DNA from: Bacillus pumilus
GTDB lineage: Bacteria > Bacillota > Bacilli > Bacillales > Bacillaceae
DNA: 64,000 bases
Reading direction: 5' to 3'
Assembly: GCF_009937765.1 (NCBI RefSeq)
Contig: NZ_CP047089.1
Location: 248,001 to 312,000, forward strand
The translations under genes were made by a program, and so were the position numbers. Positions 56,052 to 64,000 of the stretch are shown one piece after another. Below the pieces are notes generated by a model. It searched no databases. It saw only the letters and a program-made list of their open reading frames with translations, and had not been told where the DNA came from. The first letter of the stretch is position 1. Each line of letters opens with the position of its first letter.

Positions 56052-57284
56052 TTACGTTTCAATTGTGTTTTTATGTTTCTGCTGTAAGGTTCGTTCACGT
56101 TTATAGCTGACGAAGCTAATAAGAAAACCAACGAGCGTAATGAGAGCACATAGAAGCCCTACCGTATGATAGCCGAAATGGACATAGACTGGTCCCATCA
56201 GAGCGGAACCAAGCATAACGGCAAGATTTGACGCAAGGCTGTAAAATGCCATCACTTTGCCTCGGTGGGTTTGGGAGCAGTCACTTAAAACAGTGCTCAA
56301 AAGCGTGACAGATAAACTTTGCATGGCACCCCAAATAAATAGGGCAAAAATCAGCAATGTCCATGAGAAAGGAGCATAAGGAAGTAAGGCGAGAACGAGT
56401 GTAATGCCGCCCAGCACAAAAAATAGAGAACGAGTTTTGCCAAACCAGTCTGCTAATTTCCCTGTAAATACACTCATAGAAAAGCCGACGCCATAAGCCA
56501 TGATCAGAAGGCCAGCGGTTGATTGTCCTCCAGAAAATAAACTTTGCAAATACGCTCCTAAAAATGAGTACATGCCATAAAATCCAAGCATATTACAAAA
56601 TGTCACAGTCAAATAGGCGGGGACACGATCAATTTTTAAAGCTCCCCATAAAGAGCCAGCTTTCTCCTTAGCTTGAGGTGTTCTTGTATTCGCTGTGGCG
56701 GTTTGTTTACGAGATTCAAGGATGACGAGTAGCAGGACAAAGAGACTCATGAAGGCGAAAATCCAAAAGGTCCATCGCCAGTTTAAACTCTGCCCGATGA
56801 AGGCGCCAATTGGTACACCAAGGACAAGAGAAAGAGACCAACTCGACACAATGAGTCCCATCACTTTGCCTCGATATTCATAAGGCACCCGGTCGCCGAC
56901 AAGCGCATAGGCGGTTGGCACAAATACACCGGTTGCAAGCCCAGATATAGCACGGCCGGCAAAAAACACGCCCAAATTCGGGGCAGCCGCACACATCACG
57001 GTCCCGATCAAAAAGAAAGAAAGACCGATGATCAGACATAGCTCCCTTGAATACCGGTCCCCTAAAGGAACAAGCAGTGGGGCTCCAACCAGCACAGCTA
57101 ACCCATAAATGCTGATGGAAAGAGCGAGAATATCAAGAGAGTGCTGAAAGGAGTTTGATAAATCAGGTAGCAGTGGTGAAATCACCAGTTCTTCCGATCC
57201 CGCCGCAAAGACGCCAAGTGTCAGCGCAATGGCAAGTGTGATGGGAAATGTTTGAGAAGCCTGGCTGTCTAAAGATTCTTTCAT
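56052..57284 (-). CDS. ywfA: MFS transporter YwfA
   Basis: A 410-residue 12-helix DHA1-type MFS exporter. TFPITLAIALTLGVFAAGSE and VSPLLPDLSNSFQ at the start and PLGDRYSREL (the loop 2-3 motif A region) match YwfA, encoded upstream of bacA in B. subtilis. ATG 57284 has GGAGGG eight bases upstream; a longer frame adds ten codons. Because bacE is missing, YwfA is a candidate exporter or self-protection pump for bacilysin; this is inference. Confidence 0.85.
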   Translation of the reverse strand: MKESLDSQASQTFPITLAIALTLGVFAAGSEELVISPLLPDLSNSFQHSLDILALSISIYGLAVLVGAPLLVPLGDRYSRELCLIIGLSFFLIGTVMCAAAPNLGVFFAGRAISGLATGVFVPTAYALVGDRVPYEYRGKVMGLIVSSWSLSLVLGVPIGAFIGQSLNWRWTFWIFAFMSLFVLLLVILESRKQTATANTRTPQAKEKAGSLWGALKIDRVPAYLTVTFCNMLGFYGMYSFLGAYLQSLFSGGQSTAGLLIMAYGVGFSMSVFTGKLADWFGKTRSLFFVLGGITLVLALLPYAPFSWTLLIFALFIWGAMQSLSVTLLSTVLSDCSQTHRGKVMAFYSLASNLAVMLGSALMGPVYVHFGYHTVGLLCALITLVGFLISFVSYKRERTLQQKHKNTIET

Positions 57285-57429
57285 CAGGTGATCCCTCCAT
57301 ACTTGCTTTTTCATTCAATTCCGTTAAAATAAATTCTACCATTATTTAGTTTTATTTTACATTTCGCATCATAAGTATTATCATAAAATACTTTTCAAAT
57401 GGAACGATTTTTGGATAGGAGAGGTACGA

Positions 57430-57909
57430 ATGAAAATCACCGATGTTGATGTGCATATTTTAAATGAATTGAAAGAAGATGCCCGCTTATCTATGAGGGA
57501 ATTGTCCAAACGAGTCAATTTATCCGCCCCTGCGGTAGCAGAAAGAGTGCGTAAATTAGAGGATGCAGGGATTATCGAAGGGTATTCGGTTCAGGTGAAC
57601 TATAAAAAATTAGGGCTTAAGATTGACTGCCTGCTGGAAGTCACAGTGCTAAACGGGGAGTATCAACGTTTTGTGGCTTTTATGAATCAGCACCCACGCG
57701 CTTTTTTTGCGTATCGAGTGGCAGGGCAGTCATGCTTTTTCATTAAGCTGTCAGTCGCGTCCCTTGAAGAAATTGAAGCCTTTATTCAGGCAGTGTCTGG
57801 GTTTACAAAAACCGTATCTCATATTGTCTTATCCGAGCACTCCTTTTCCCACCCAGTTCAGGAACGTGTGAAACAAATAGAAGAGCCAGAAATGACCGTG
57901 ATGAAATAA
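57430..57909 (+). CDS. Lrp/AsnC-family regulator
   Basis: A 159-residue protein: HTH at residues ~4-60 (ILNELKEDARLSMRELSKRV and LSAPAVAERVRKLEDAGII), then an AsnC/RAM ligand-binding domain. Members respond to amino acids. It lies between two minus-strand MFS genes and is divergent from ywfA (115 bases between the starting points), so control of ywfA or of the convergent MFS gene is plausible. GATAGGAGAGG precedes the ATG. Confidence 0.88.
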   Translation: MKITDVDVHILNELKEDARLSMRELSKRVNLSAPAVAERVRKLEDAGIIEGYSVQVNYKKLGLKIDCLLEVTVLNGEYQRFVAFMNQHPRAFFAYRVAGQSCFFIKLSVASLEEIEAFIQAVSGFTKTVSHIVLSEHSFSHPVQERVKQIEEPEMTVMK

Positions 57910-57934
57910 AAAAGGACCTGCCTCAGGTCCTTTT
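57909..57934. terminator. Bidirectional terminator between the Lrp-type and MFS genes
   Basis: AAAAGGACCTG and CAGGTCCTTTT with a three-base loop; the MFS stop codon lies in the hairpin. Confidence 0.9.
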
Positions 57935-59083
57935 TGTACGTCTGTCTGACTGATCGCTCATGATTGTAATGATGAGTCCAATGAAGGTTACAGCTGCAGC
58001 AAATAACGGTACAAGCTGTAAATGTGTAAGCTCGATAGCAAGACCGCCAAGCGCTGCACCGCCGGCATTCCCGATATTAAAGGCAGAATGACTAAGCGTT
58101 GATGCGAGTGTCGGTGCTTCATGTGCCATGTTCATTGTGCGATATTGCAATGTAGGAACAAGAATAAATGAAATGATTCCCCACACAAAAATGGTCAGCA
58201 CAGCAGGCACTTTGAATTCGGAAGTGATTGTAAACAATAATAGGACAGCTATCAGCAGAATCAGTGACACGATAATACTTGGCATCAGCTTCCAGTCGGC
58301 AAGCTTTCCACCAACTAAATTCCCGATGGTGACCCCAAGTCCGAAAAGAACAAGGATGAGCGTCACCCCATTTTCCTGAAAACCAGTCACTTGCAGCAGG
58401 ATCGGGCTAATATACGTAAAAGCTGTAAATACACCTGCAAAACCAAAGATCGTCATTGCAAAGGAGACGAGCACTTGTGGCTTTTTCAAAACAGACACTT
58501 CATTTCGAATATCCAGTACTTCTTCCTTCGATTGATTGGGTACTAAGCTGATGATACCGATTAAGGAAATGAGTCCAATGACGGCAATGACGAGAAACGA
58601 CATACGCCAGCCGAATTGATTTCCAATGAAGGTACCGAACGGCACACCTAGTACATTGGCGACCGTCAGTCCTGTAAACATGAAGCTGATCGCACTTGCA
58701 CTTTTCTCCTTAGGTACAAGCCGTGCTGCCATGATCGCTCCGACACCAAAGAAAGTCCCGTGAGCAAATGATGTTAAAATACGTGCCGCCATTAATAGAC
58801 CATAAGAGGTTGATACAGCAGCGACAGCATTTCCCGCCACAAACAGGATCATTAATAAAATGAGAAGACGTTTCCTCGACATTTTCCCAGTCGATAACGT
58901 TAAAATAGGTCCGCCAACTGCCACACCAAGTGCATATCCAGTAATCAGCTGCCCTGAAGCAGAGATAGATACATGAAGGTCGTTAGCAACGTTTGGCAAA
59001 AGTCCCATAATAACAAATTCAGTCATGCCAATCGAAAACGCACCGAGCGTTAAAGCAAAAATAGCGATGGGAAAGTTTTTCAT
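57923..59083 (-). CDS. MFS transporter, AraJ/YtbD-like DHA1 exporter
   Basis: A 386-residue 12-helix protein. IGMTEFVIMGLLPNVANDL at the start, MSRKRLLILLM at the motif A loop, and TGLTVANVLGVPFGTFIGNQ (motif C antiporter region) place it with proton-driven efflux pumps such as AraJ, YtbD and PbuE. Substrate unknown; sugars, nucleosides or drugs are exported by relatives. AGAAGGGTG precedes the ATG. It seems to be an insertion between ywfA and hemQ relative to B. subtilis. Confidence 0.82.
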   Translation of the reverse strand: MKNFPIAIFALTLGAFSIGMTEFVIMGLLPNVANDLHVSISASGQLITGYALGVAVGGPILTLSTGKMSRKRLLILLMILFVAGNAVAAVSTSYGLLMAARILTSFAHGTFFGVGAIMAARLVPKEKSASAISFMFTGLTVANVLGVPFGTFIGNQFGWRMSFLVIAVIGLISLIGIISLVPNQSKEEVLDIRNEVSVLKKPQVLVSFAMTIFGFAGVFTAFTYISPILLQVTGFQENGVTLILVLFGLGVTIGNLVGGKLADWKLMPSIIVSLILLIAVLLLFTITSEFKVPAVLTIFVWGIISFILVPTLQYRTMNMAHEAPTLASTLSHSAFNIGNAGGAALGGLAIELTHLQLVPLFAAAVTFIGLIITIMSDQSDRRTKRT

Positions 59084-59112
59084 GATGTGATCACCCTTCT
59101 AAAAAAATACAT

Positions 59113-59140
59113 AAAAAGGCTTCGGAAAGATCCGAAGCCT
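59113..59140 (-). terminator. Terminator of hemQ
   Basis: GGCTTCGG and CCGAAGCC pair around a six-base loop, followed on the minus strand by TTTTTATG. Confidence 0.88.
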
Positions 59141-59150
59141 TAAGAGTTTA

Positions 59151-59921
59151 TCATACATGAAAATAAGACGCCAGCTGCTCGTTTGCTAATCGGTTTCCGA
59201 CAAAGAAGGAACCGAATTCGCCGTAGCGTGCACTGACTTCATCAAAGCGCATTTCATAAACCAATTTTTTGAATTGAAGCACATCGTCAGAGAATAGAGT
59301 GACGCCCCACTCATAATCATCAAAACCGACGGAGCCTGTAATGATCTGCTTTACTTTTCCAGCATAGCTTCGGCCAATTAAGCCGTGGCTTCTCATAAGA
59401 GATTTACGCTCATCCATGGAGAGCATGTACCAGTTGTCATTGCCGGAACGTCTTTTATCCATTGGATAGAAGCACACGTATTGAGAAGAAGGGAGCTCTG
59501 GGTATAGACGCGCACGTACATGCGGGTTCTCGTAAGGATCTCCGCCATCTCCGCCTCCTGCTAAGTAGTTGCTAAGTTCAACAACTGAAACGTACGAATA
59601 AGCTGGGATCGTAAACTCTGCTAGTCGTGTCTTGTTAAATTCAAGTTCAATTTCGCCCAGTTCTTCCATGGTTGGACGCAAAATCATGAGCATAATATCT
59701 GCTTTTTGGCCGACAATACTATAGATTGTTTGGCTTCCAGTCTTATCGTGCTCAGCTATTTTCCATTTTTCTAATAGACCTGTGAACTCATGAAGAATCG
59801 CTTGACGCTCATCACTTGTCAGCAGCTTCCAAGCTGTCCAGTCAAAGGTTCTAAAATCATGCAGTGCATACCAGCCGTCTAGTGTTTGAGCTGCTTCATT
59901 GGTTGTATGTTGTTCGCTCAT
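59151..59921 (-). CDS. hemQ: Coproheme decarboxylase HemQ
   Basis: A 256-residue chlorite-dismutase-family protein (YwfI), last enzyme of the Gram-positive coproporphyrin-dependent heme pathway: two propionates of coproheme are decarboxylated with peroxide. Landmarks are [34 protein letters not shown] (with the reactive Tyr) and [31 protein letters not shown] precedes the ATG. Conserved next to pta. It supplies heme needed, among others, by the qox oxidase in this window. Confidence 0.95.
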   Translation of the reverse strand: MSEQHTTNEAAQTLDGWYALHDFRTFDWTAWKLLTSDERQAILHEFTGLLEKWKIAEHDKTGSQTIYSIVGQKADIMLMILRPTMEELGEIELEFNKTRLAEFTIPAYSYVSVVELSNYLAGGGDGGDPYENPHVRARLYPELPSSQYVCFYPMDKRRSGNDNWYMLSMDERKSLMRSHGLIGRSYAGKVKQIITGSVGFDDYEWGVTLFSDDVLQFKKLVYEMRFDEVSARYGEFGSFFVGNRLANEQLASYFHV

Positions 59922-60062
59922 TTATTTCACTCCTATTAACAGTTTTCCATCTGTTCCAACTATAACATAGTTTGTCCAAATGAAGATGTGATCAAAACTT
60001 GAACGGCGAAGTGAGTTATTATGGAAATTGATTTAATTAGTTTGAAAAATAAGAATTTAATT

Positions 60063-60076
60063 TGTAAGCGCTATAA
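60063..60076 (+). promoter_or_regulatory. Activating cre site of pta
   Basis: TGTAAGCGCTATAA matches the cre consensus at 13 of 14 positions. Its centre is ~55 bases before the inferred transcription start, the position at which CcpA activates pta in B. subtilis under glucose. Confidence 0.8.
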
Positions 60077-60090
60077 TGTAAGTTGGTAGT

Positions 60091-60118
60091 TTGAATTTAT
60101 GTAGAAGAAGAGTATGCT
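60091..60118 (+). promoter_or_regulatory. pta promoter
   Basis: TTGAAT (60091-60096) and TATGCT (60113-60118) with a 16-base spacer; start near 60125, ~37 bases before the GTG. Confidence 0.6.
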
Positions 60119-60161
60119 TAAAAGAGAACGCTTTTTTTGTAAAATCAAGGAGGGTATATAA

Positions 60162-61133
60162 GTGGCAGATATTTTTTCAACAGTTCAGGAAAAGGTTGCA
60201 GGTAAAGGAGTAAAGATCGTTTTTCCTGAGGGAATGGACGAACGCATTCTAACAGCCGTTCAAAAACTAGCAGATGGCAAAGTCTTGCAGCCAATTGTTG
60301 TAGGTAAAACTCAAGAAGTTGAAGCAAAAGCAAAAGAATTAGGTCTTACACTTGATGGTGTTGACGTGTATGATCCTCATACATATGAAGGTTTTGAAGA
60401 GCTTGTACAAGCTTTCGTCGAAAGACGTAAAGGCAAAGCAACAGAAGAGCAAGCAAGAAAAGCATTACTAGATGAAAACTACTTTGGTACGATGCTTGTG
60501 TACAAAGGTCTTGCACACGGACTTGTGAGCGGTGCAGCACATTCAACTGCTGACACAGTACGCCCAGCACTTCAAATCATTAAAACAAAAGAAGGCGTAA
60601 AGAAAACTTCTGGCGTCTTCATCATGGCTCGTGGCGAAGAGCAATATGTGTTTGCTGATTGTGCAATCAACATTGCACCAGACAGCCAAGATCTAGCTGA
60701 AATTGCCATCGAAAGTGCAAATACAGCCAAAATGTTCGACATCGAACCACGTGTAGCAATGCTTAGCTTCTCTACAAAAGGCTCAGCAAAATCAGACGAA
60801 ACAGAAAAAGTATCTGAAGCAGTTCAGATTGCAAAAGAAAAGGCACCTGAGCTTGTACTTGATGGAGAATTCCAATTCGATGCAGCTTTCGTTCCTTCAG
60901 TAGCAGCGAAAAAAGCACCAGATTCCGTTATTAAAGGCGATGCTAGCGTATTTGTTTTCCCTAGCCTAGAAGCTGGAAACATTGGCTACAAAATTGCACA
61001 GCGCTTAGGTAACTTTGAAGCTGTAGGTCCAATCTTGCAAGGCTTAAACCAGCCAGTAAACGACCTTTCAAGAGGCTGTAATGCCGAAGACGTTTACAAC
61101 CTTGCGCTTATCACAGCAGCTCAAGCACTATAA
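60162..61133 (+). CDS. pta: Phosphate acetyltransferase
   Basis: A 323-residue single-domain Pta that converts acetyl-CoA to acetyl phosphate (overflow acetate pathway). VAGKGVKIVFPEGMDERIL is the start, GLVSGAAHSTADTVRPALQI the conserved CoA region, and FVFPSLEAGNIGYKIAQRL the C-terminal signature. GTG start after AAGGAGGG. Single-domain type without the regulatory N-terminus of long Ptas. Followed by a terminator. Confidence 0.97.
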   Translation: MADIFSTVQEKVAGKGVKIVFPEGMDERILTAVQKLADGKVLQPIVVGKTQEVEAKAKELGLTLDGVDVYDPHTYEGFEELVQAFVERRKGKATEEQARKALLDENYFGTMLVYKGLAHGLVSGAAHSTADTVRPALQIIKTKEGVKKTSGVFIMARGEEQYVFADCAINIAPDSQDLAEIAIESANTAKMFDIEPRVAMLSFSTKGSAKSDETEKVSEAVQIAKEKAPELVLDGEFQFDAAFVPSVAAKKAPDSVIKGDASVFVFPSLEAGNIGYKIAQRLGNFEAVGPILQGLNQPVNDLSRGCNAEDVYNLALITAAQAL

Positions 61134-61152
61134 AATAGCATCATCGTTAAAG

Positions 61153-61188
61153 CAGTCAGCGCGATAGATTCGTGTTGGCTGTTTTTTT
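61153..61188 (+). terminator. Terminator of pta
   Basis: CAGTCAGCGCGA pairs with TCGTGTTGGCTG (several G-T wobbles) followed by seven T. Confidence 0.75.
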
Positions 61189-61248
61189 ATATTGGTCAAA
61201 TGTGTACAATAAAGAGAGATAAAGTCGATAGGATGGGCAGGTGCTAAA

Positions 61249-62100
61249 ATGGAGGATTTAATACATAAGCTTCAGCATAAGGTCGTAGAATTAACCGATG
61301 CACAGAGGAGAATTGCAGATTATATCGTACAACATCCAATGGAGGTCGCTTTTTTAACTGTTGATAAACTTGCGTCAAAAGTCGGGACGAGTACAGCAAC
61401 CATCATGCGATTCTCTACTGCTGTGGGGTATTCCGGTTTTTCTGAGTTTCAAAAAGAGCTCCAATCAGCTATGAAGCATAAAGCCGACCCTCAAACGAGA
61501 CTTGAAGCGAACCTTAAGCATTCAAATAAGAGTCAGCTCCTGCATAATCATGTAGAACTGCAATTTCAAAATATCCAGTACGCCTTGGACAATATCACGG
61601 AAGAAACCTTTCAGCAAATTGTTGGGAAAATAGCTAGCGCACGCCATGTTTTGTGTACAAGTGTCCGAAGTGGAAGACCTGTTGGCGAATACATGTCGTT
61701 CGGAATCAATCGGCTATTAGGCAATTGCCAGTATATTGATGCAGATCAAAGTGACTGGGTGGATGATTTGGTTCATTTCAACTCAGGTGATTTCATTATA
61801 GCTGTCAGCTATCCGCGCTATGCAAAGCGTATGAAGGATTTGATGGAAGCAGCGAAGTCTTATGGGGTGGAAGTGCTTTTAATCACAGACAGCTACAGCT
61901 CACCACTAACTAAATATGCACAATATGTATTACCATGTTCCTCAGCAAGTGTAGGCTCTCATAACTCTGTCGTATCTGCTATCTTTATCGTTGATTTCAT
62001 TTTAAGTGCATTAGCGATGAATGATCCAGAAAGAACCAAACCACGTTTAGATCAAATCAATCATATGTTAACGAAAATGAGTTATCACACAACACATTAG
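61249..62100 (+). CDS. MurR/RpiR-family sugar-responsive regulator
   Basis: A 283-residue protein: N-terminal HTH_6 domain (residues 1-77; LASKVGTSTATIMRFSTAVG is the recognition region) and a SIS sugar-phosphate domain from ~110 (HVLCTSVRSGRPVGEYMSFG; PCSSASVGSHNSVVSA). Such regulators sense phosphosugars or amino sugars. It lies upstream of, and likely controls, the RraA/dehydrogenase/transporter genes. GGGCAGGTG precedes the ATG; its stop lies in its terminator. Confidence 0.9.
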   Translation: MEDLIHKLQHKVVELTDAQRRIADYIVQHPMEVAFLTVDKLASKVGTSTATIMRFSTAVGYSGFSEFQKELQSAMKHKADPQTRLEANLKHSNKSQLLHNHVELQFQNIQYALDNITEETFQQIVGKIASARHVLCTSVRSGRPVGEYMSFGINRLLGNCQYIDADQSDWVDDLVHFNSGDFIIAVSYPRYAKRMKDLMEAAKSYGVEVLLITDSYSSPLTKYAQYVLPCSSASVGSHNSVVSAIFIVDFILSALAMNDPERTKPRLDQINHMLTKMSYHTTH

Positions 62101-62121
62101 TCGTGTGATAACTCATTTTTT
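62078..62121 (+). terminator. Terminator of the RpiR-type gene
   Basis: GAGTTATCACACA and a near-complementary TGTGATAACTC arm form a long stem across the stop codon, followed by ATTTTTTA. Confidence 0.85.
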
Positions 62122-62128
62122 ATTTTTT

Positions 62129-62142
62129 TGAAAGCGCTTTAC
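62129..62142 (+). promoter_or_regulatory. cre-like site before the RraA-type gene
   Basis: TGAAAGCGCTTTAC matches the cre consensus at 12 of 14 positions (core perfect, 3' end differing). It lies ~100 bases before the gene and suggests catabolite control of this cluster. Confidence 0.5.
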
Positions 62143-62243
62143 TATTTGAAAATGAGGTGGTATGATCATATCACAAAAGTAATATATATTACTTTAAATA
62201 AATTAAATGTAATGAATATAACTCAAAGGGGATGATGGAAACA

Positions 62244-62915
62244 ATGAGTACTGTTCATTTCGTGTCAAATGATCTTATAGCTAGGGCAAGAAAGCTTAAC
62301 TCGACCTTGCTGTCAGATGTGATGGGATGCACCGGCGCGATGGATCATCAAATCAAACCAGTGGCGAGAGGCATGAATATCGTCGGCACAGCTTTTACCG
62401 TGAGCTTACGGCCAGGGGATAATTTGTTTCTTCACCAAGCGATTTATTCTGCGCAAGTAGGCGATATACTCATCGTTGATGGGAAAGATCATAAGGGTCA
62501 TGCATATTTAGGGGAATTGATGGCAGGTGCTGCAAAGGCTGTAGGGATAGAAGGAATCGTGATCGACGGTCTTGTCCGCGATAAAGTCGCTTTAGAGGAA
62601 TTAGCTTTTCCAATCTATAGTAAGGGATTCATGCCGAATGGACCCTTTAAAGATGGGCCTGGTGAATTGAATGAAATCATCTCGTGTGGAGGGGTCAAAG
62701 TATCACCAGGTGACTTGGTCGTTGCAGATGATGATGGAGTAGTGATTGTCCCGAAGGAGAAAGCAGAAGAGATGCTGTCTCTGGCTGAAGAGAAACAAGC
62801 ATATGAACATCAAAGATTAAAAACCATTCAACATTATATAAGCGAAGAAAAGCAGGATATCAGTCTCCTAGCACCTGCATGGCTAGAGGGCAAAATGAAA
62901 AAATTCCAAGGATAG
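62244..62915 (+). CDS. RraA-fold protein, putative HMG/CHA-type aldolase or decarboxylase
   Basis: A 223-residue protein of the RraA/MenG-like fold. Conserved features are LSDVMGCTGAMDHQIKPV, GDILIVDGKDHKGHAYLGEL and VIDGLVRDKVAL (G-x-x-R...D region), typical of 4-hydroxy-4-methyl-2-oxoglutarate aldolase/oxaloacetate decarboxylase relatives, and VVADDDGVVIVPKEKAEE at the end. With a neighbouring beta-hydroxyacid-dehydrogenase-like protein it suggests catabolism of a small hydroxy-acid. AAAGGGG fits the ATG at 62244 loosely; earlier in-frame ATGs at 62232 and 62235 are too close to it. Confidence 0.8.
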   Translation: MSTVHFVSNDLIARARKLNSTLLSDVMGCTGAMDHQIKPVARGMNIVGTAFTVSLRPGDNLFLHQAIYSAQVGDILIVDGKDHKGHAYLGELMAGAAKAVGIEGIVIDGLVRDKVALEELAFPIYSKGFMPNGPFKDGPGELNEIISCGGVKVSPGDLVVADDDGVVIVPKEKAEEMLSLAEEKQAYEHQRLKTIQHYISEEKQDISLLAPAWLEGKMKKFQG

Positions 62916-62927
62916 GGGGGATCTGTG

Positions 62928-63803
62928 ATGAAGATAGGCTTTATCGGTTATGGAGAAGCGGCATATGAGCTGTCAACGGGATTGAAAACAGAAGGATTAA
63001 ATCATTTTTATGCGTATGATGTACTATTACAGAATGAGAAACTAGCTGGAACAATCCAAGAAAAAGCAGCTCGTACAGGCGTAGAATTAACAAATAATGT
63101 GAATGAAGTCATTGAGAAATCTGACATTATCATTGCGGCTGTGCCAGCGAATAAAACCTTAGAAGTGGCTCAATCGGTATTAGGAAGTTTGAAAAAAAAT
63201 CAAGTATATGTGGACGTATCGGCATCAACTCCAGACATCAAAAAACAAGTGGCAGACGAAATGAAAAAGCAAGAAGCTCTATTTGTAGATGCCGCCATGC
63301 TAGGGCCTCTCCCAGTTAACAAACATAAGGTTCCGATCACGGCAAGCGGTAGTGGAACAGATCGATTCATCGAATTAACGAAAGAATACGGTATGAATAT
63401 TACAAAAATCAGTGATCAGCCAGGAGATGCTTCAGCCTTAAAGCTAATACGAAGCATTTATATGAAAGGGATTGTCGCTTTACTCATTGAATTTTTGGAA
63501 ATTTCTAAAAAATATAATGTCGAAGATCAAGCAATTTCTTCACTAAGCGAAACGCTGGACAGCAAAAGTTTTGAAGAGACGATGAATCGTCTTGTAACAG
63601 GAAGTGCCTTACATGCAAAAAGAAGGGCGATCGAATTACTTGGCTCTATTGAAATGCTGGATTCAGCTCATATTGATGCGAGCATGTCACGGGCAGCACA
63701 ACAGAAGCTAGAGAAATTAGCAGACTTTCAATTCGTTGAACGGTTTAATGGGAAAAAACCCGCCAGCTGGGAAGAAGTCATTGATGTGATACAGCAAGGG
63801 TGA
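62928..63803 (+). CDS. NAD-dependent hydroxyacid-dehydrogenase-like protein (DUF1932 C-terminus)
   Basis: A 291-residue protein. KIGFIGYGEAAYELSTGLK (residues 2-20) is a Rossmann loop of the 6-phosphogluconate/hydroxyisobutyrate dehydrogenase type, DVSASTPDIKKQ the middle motif, and the C-terminal helices match DUF1932. GGGGGG seven bases upstream favours the ATG at 62928 over the GTG one codon earlier. It starts a dozen bases after the RraA-type gene, so they form an operon. Substrate unknown. Confidence 0.82.
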   Translation: MKIGFIGYGEAAYELSTGLKTEGLNHFYAYDVLLQNEKLAGTIQEKAARTGVELTNNVNEVIEKSDIIIAAVPANKTLEVAQSVLGSLKKNQVYVDVSASTPDIKKQVADEMKKQEALFVDAAMLGPLPVNKHKVPITASGSGTDRFIELTKEYGMNITKISDQPGDASALKLIRSIYMKGIVALLIEFLEISKKYNVEDQAISSLSETLDSKSFEETMNRLVTGSALHAKRRAIELLGSIEMLDSAHIDASMSRAAQQKLEKLADFQFVERFNGKKPASWEEVIDVIQQG

Positions 63804-63807
63804 TCTT

Positions 63808-63821
63808 TGTAAGCGTTTTAT
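63808..63821 (+). promoter_or_regulatory. Second cre-like site
   Basis: TGTAAGCGTTTTAT matches 12 of 14 cre positions and lies between the dehydrogenase and the transporter gene. It could act as an intragenic road-block; evidence is weak. Confidence 0.35.
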
Positions 63822-63848
63822 TATATGAAGAGGAGGCGAAGAAACGAC

Positions 63849-64000
63849 ATGGGTTTTATTGCATTGATTGTATTCATAGCCGTCATCATTATATGGAATG
63901 TCATCGTGAAACGAAATATGGGAGAAGCCATGCTGTTGGGCTTTAGTGCAACCACTTTGTTTGGTGGAATGGATGCGCTTAGACTGTTCTGGGATGGTTT
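63849..64000 (+). CDS. Start of a membrane transporter (3' part outside window)
   Basis: Fifty codons are visible: MGFIALIVFIAVIIIWNVIV is a membrane helix, followed by KRNMGEAMLLGF and a second hydrophobic start (ATTLFGGMDALRL). AGAGGAGGCG precedes the ATG. Context suggests the permease of the hydroxy-acid cluster, possibly of the TRAP large-subunit or similar type, but too little is visible to assign a family. Confidence 0.5.
   Translation, partial: MGFIALIVFIAVIIIWNVIVKRNMGEAMLLGFSATTLFGGMDALRLFWDG

Overview
The window is a low-GC Gram-positive chromosome segment from a Bacillus, most likely of the B. pumilus / safensis / altitudinis group. The evidence is gene order: ywcA-ywcB, slrA, gtcA, gal, qoxABCD, ywcE, rodA, nfrA, ywcH, vpr, ywcI, sacTPA, ywdA, thiD, ywdF-ung, ywdH-K, gerQ, sps, bac, ywfA, hemQ and pta follow the order I know from B. 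subtilis 168. Several differences (galE and an M24-fold gene in the gal operon, no bacE, an extra Rap-Phr cassette) point to a related species rather than B. subtilis. Species assignment is inference. I saw no rRNA, tRNA, CRISPR array, intact IS or prophage.

Layout. 1-1240: acetate-permease-type symporter ywcA (3' part outside the window) with its small partner ywcB. 1.3-6.1 kb: an accessory island with an unknown secreted protein, a small membrane protein, a Rap phosphatase overlapping an unusual Phr precursor with three candidate pheromone pentapeptides, a transposase scrap, and a glycosyltransferase/methyltransferase pair. 6.4-13.5 kb: a 46-codon SlrA/SinI-like antirepressor gene, gtcA, a small unknown gene, an AraC regulator and a galK-galE-galT-M24 operon. 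14-18 kb: quinol oxidase qoxABCD. 18-25.5 kb: ywcE, rodA (candidate sigma-M promoter), nfrA, ywcH, vpr and ywcI, with a cluster of DnaA boxes between vpr and ywcI. 25.5-29.5 kb: sucrose antiterminator, PTS permease and hydrolase, with a readable RAT/terminator switch and cre site. 29.6-39.9 kb: ywdA, a secreted esterase under a cre-overlapped promoter, thiD, a stress-type protein, ywdF-ung, ywdH, ywdI-J-K, a cupin protein, gerQ and a Yip1-like membrane protein.

40.1-50.3 kb is a complete eleven-gene spsABCDEFGIJKL operon (spore-surface polysaccharide: a nonulosonate-like branch plus a dTDP-rhamnose branch), tightly packed and preceded by a sigma-K-like -10. 50.4-55.9 kb is the bacilysin locus: bacG on the plus strand and bacA-B-C-D-F on the minus strand behind a strong sigma-A promoter; bacE is missing. 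56-59 kb holds two MFS exporters and an Lrp-type regulator. 59.2-61.1 kb holds hemQ and pta, the latter with a cre site at an activating position. 61.2-64 kb is a carbohydrate-acid-like cluster (RpiR regulator, RraA-fold protein, NAD-dependent dehydrogenase, start of a membrane transporter) with cre-like sites.

The window therefore combines core respiration and acetate metabolism, CcpA-controlled sugar use, spore-surface functions, and a cell-signalling theme (Rap-Phr, SlrA, Vpr, bacilysin). The most unusual items are the triple-motif Phr precursor, the DnaA-box cluster, the SlrA-like micro-gene, the bacE-less bac operon and the ligand-poor M24 protein in the gal operon.
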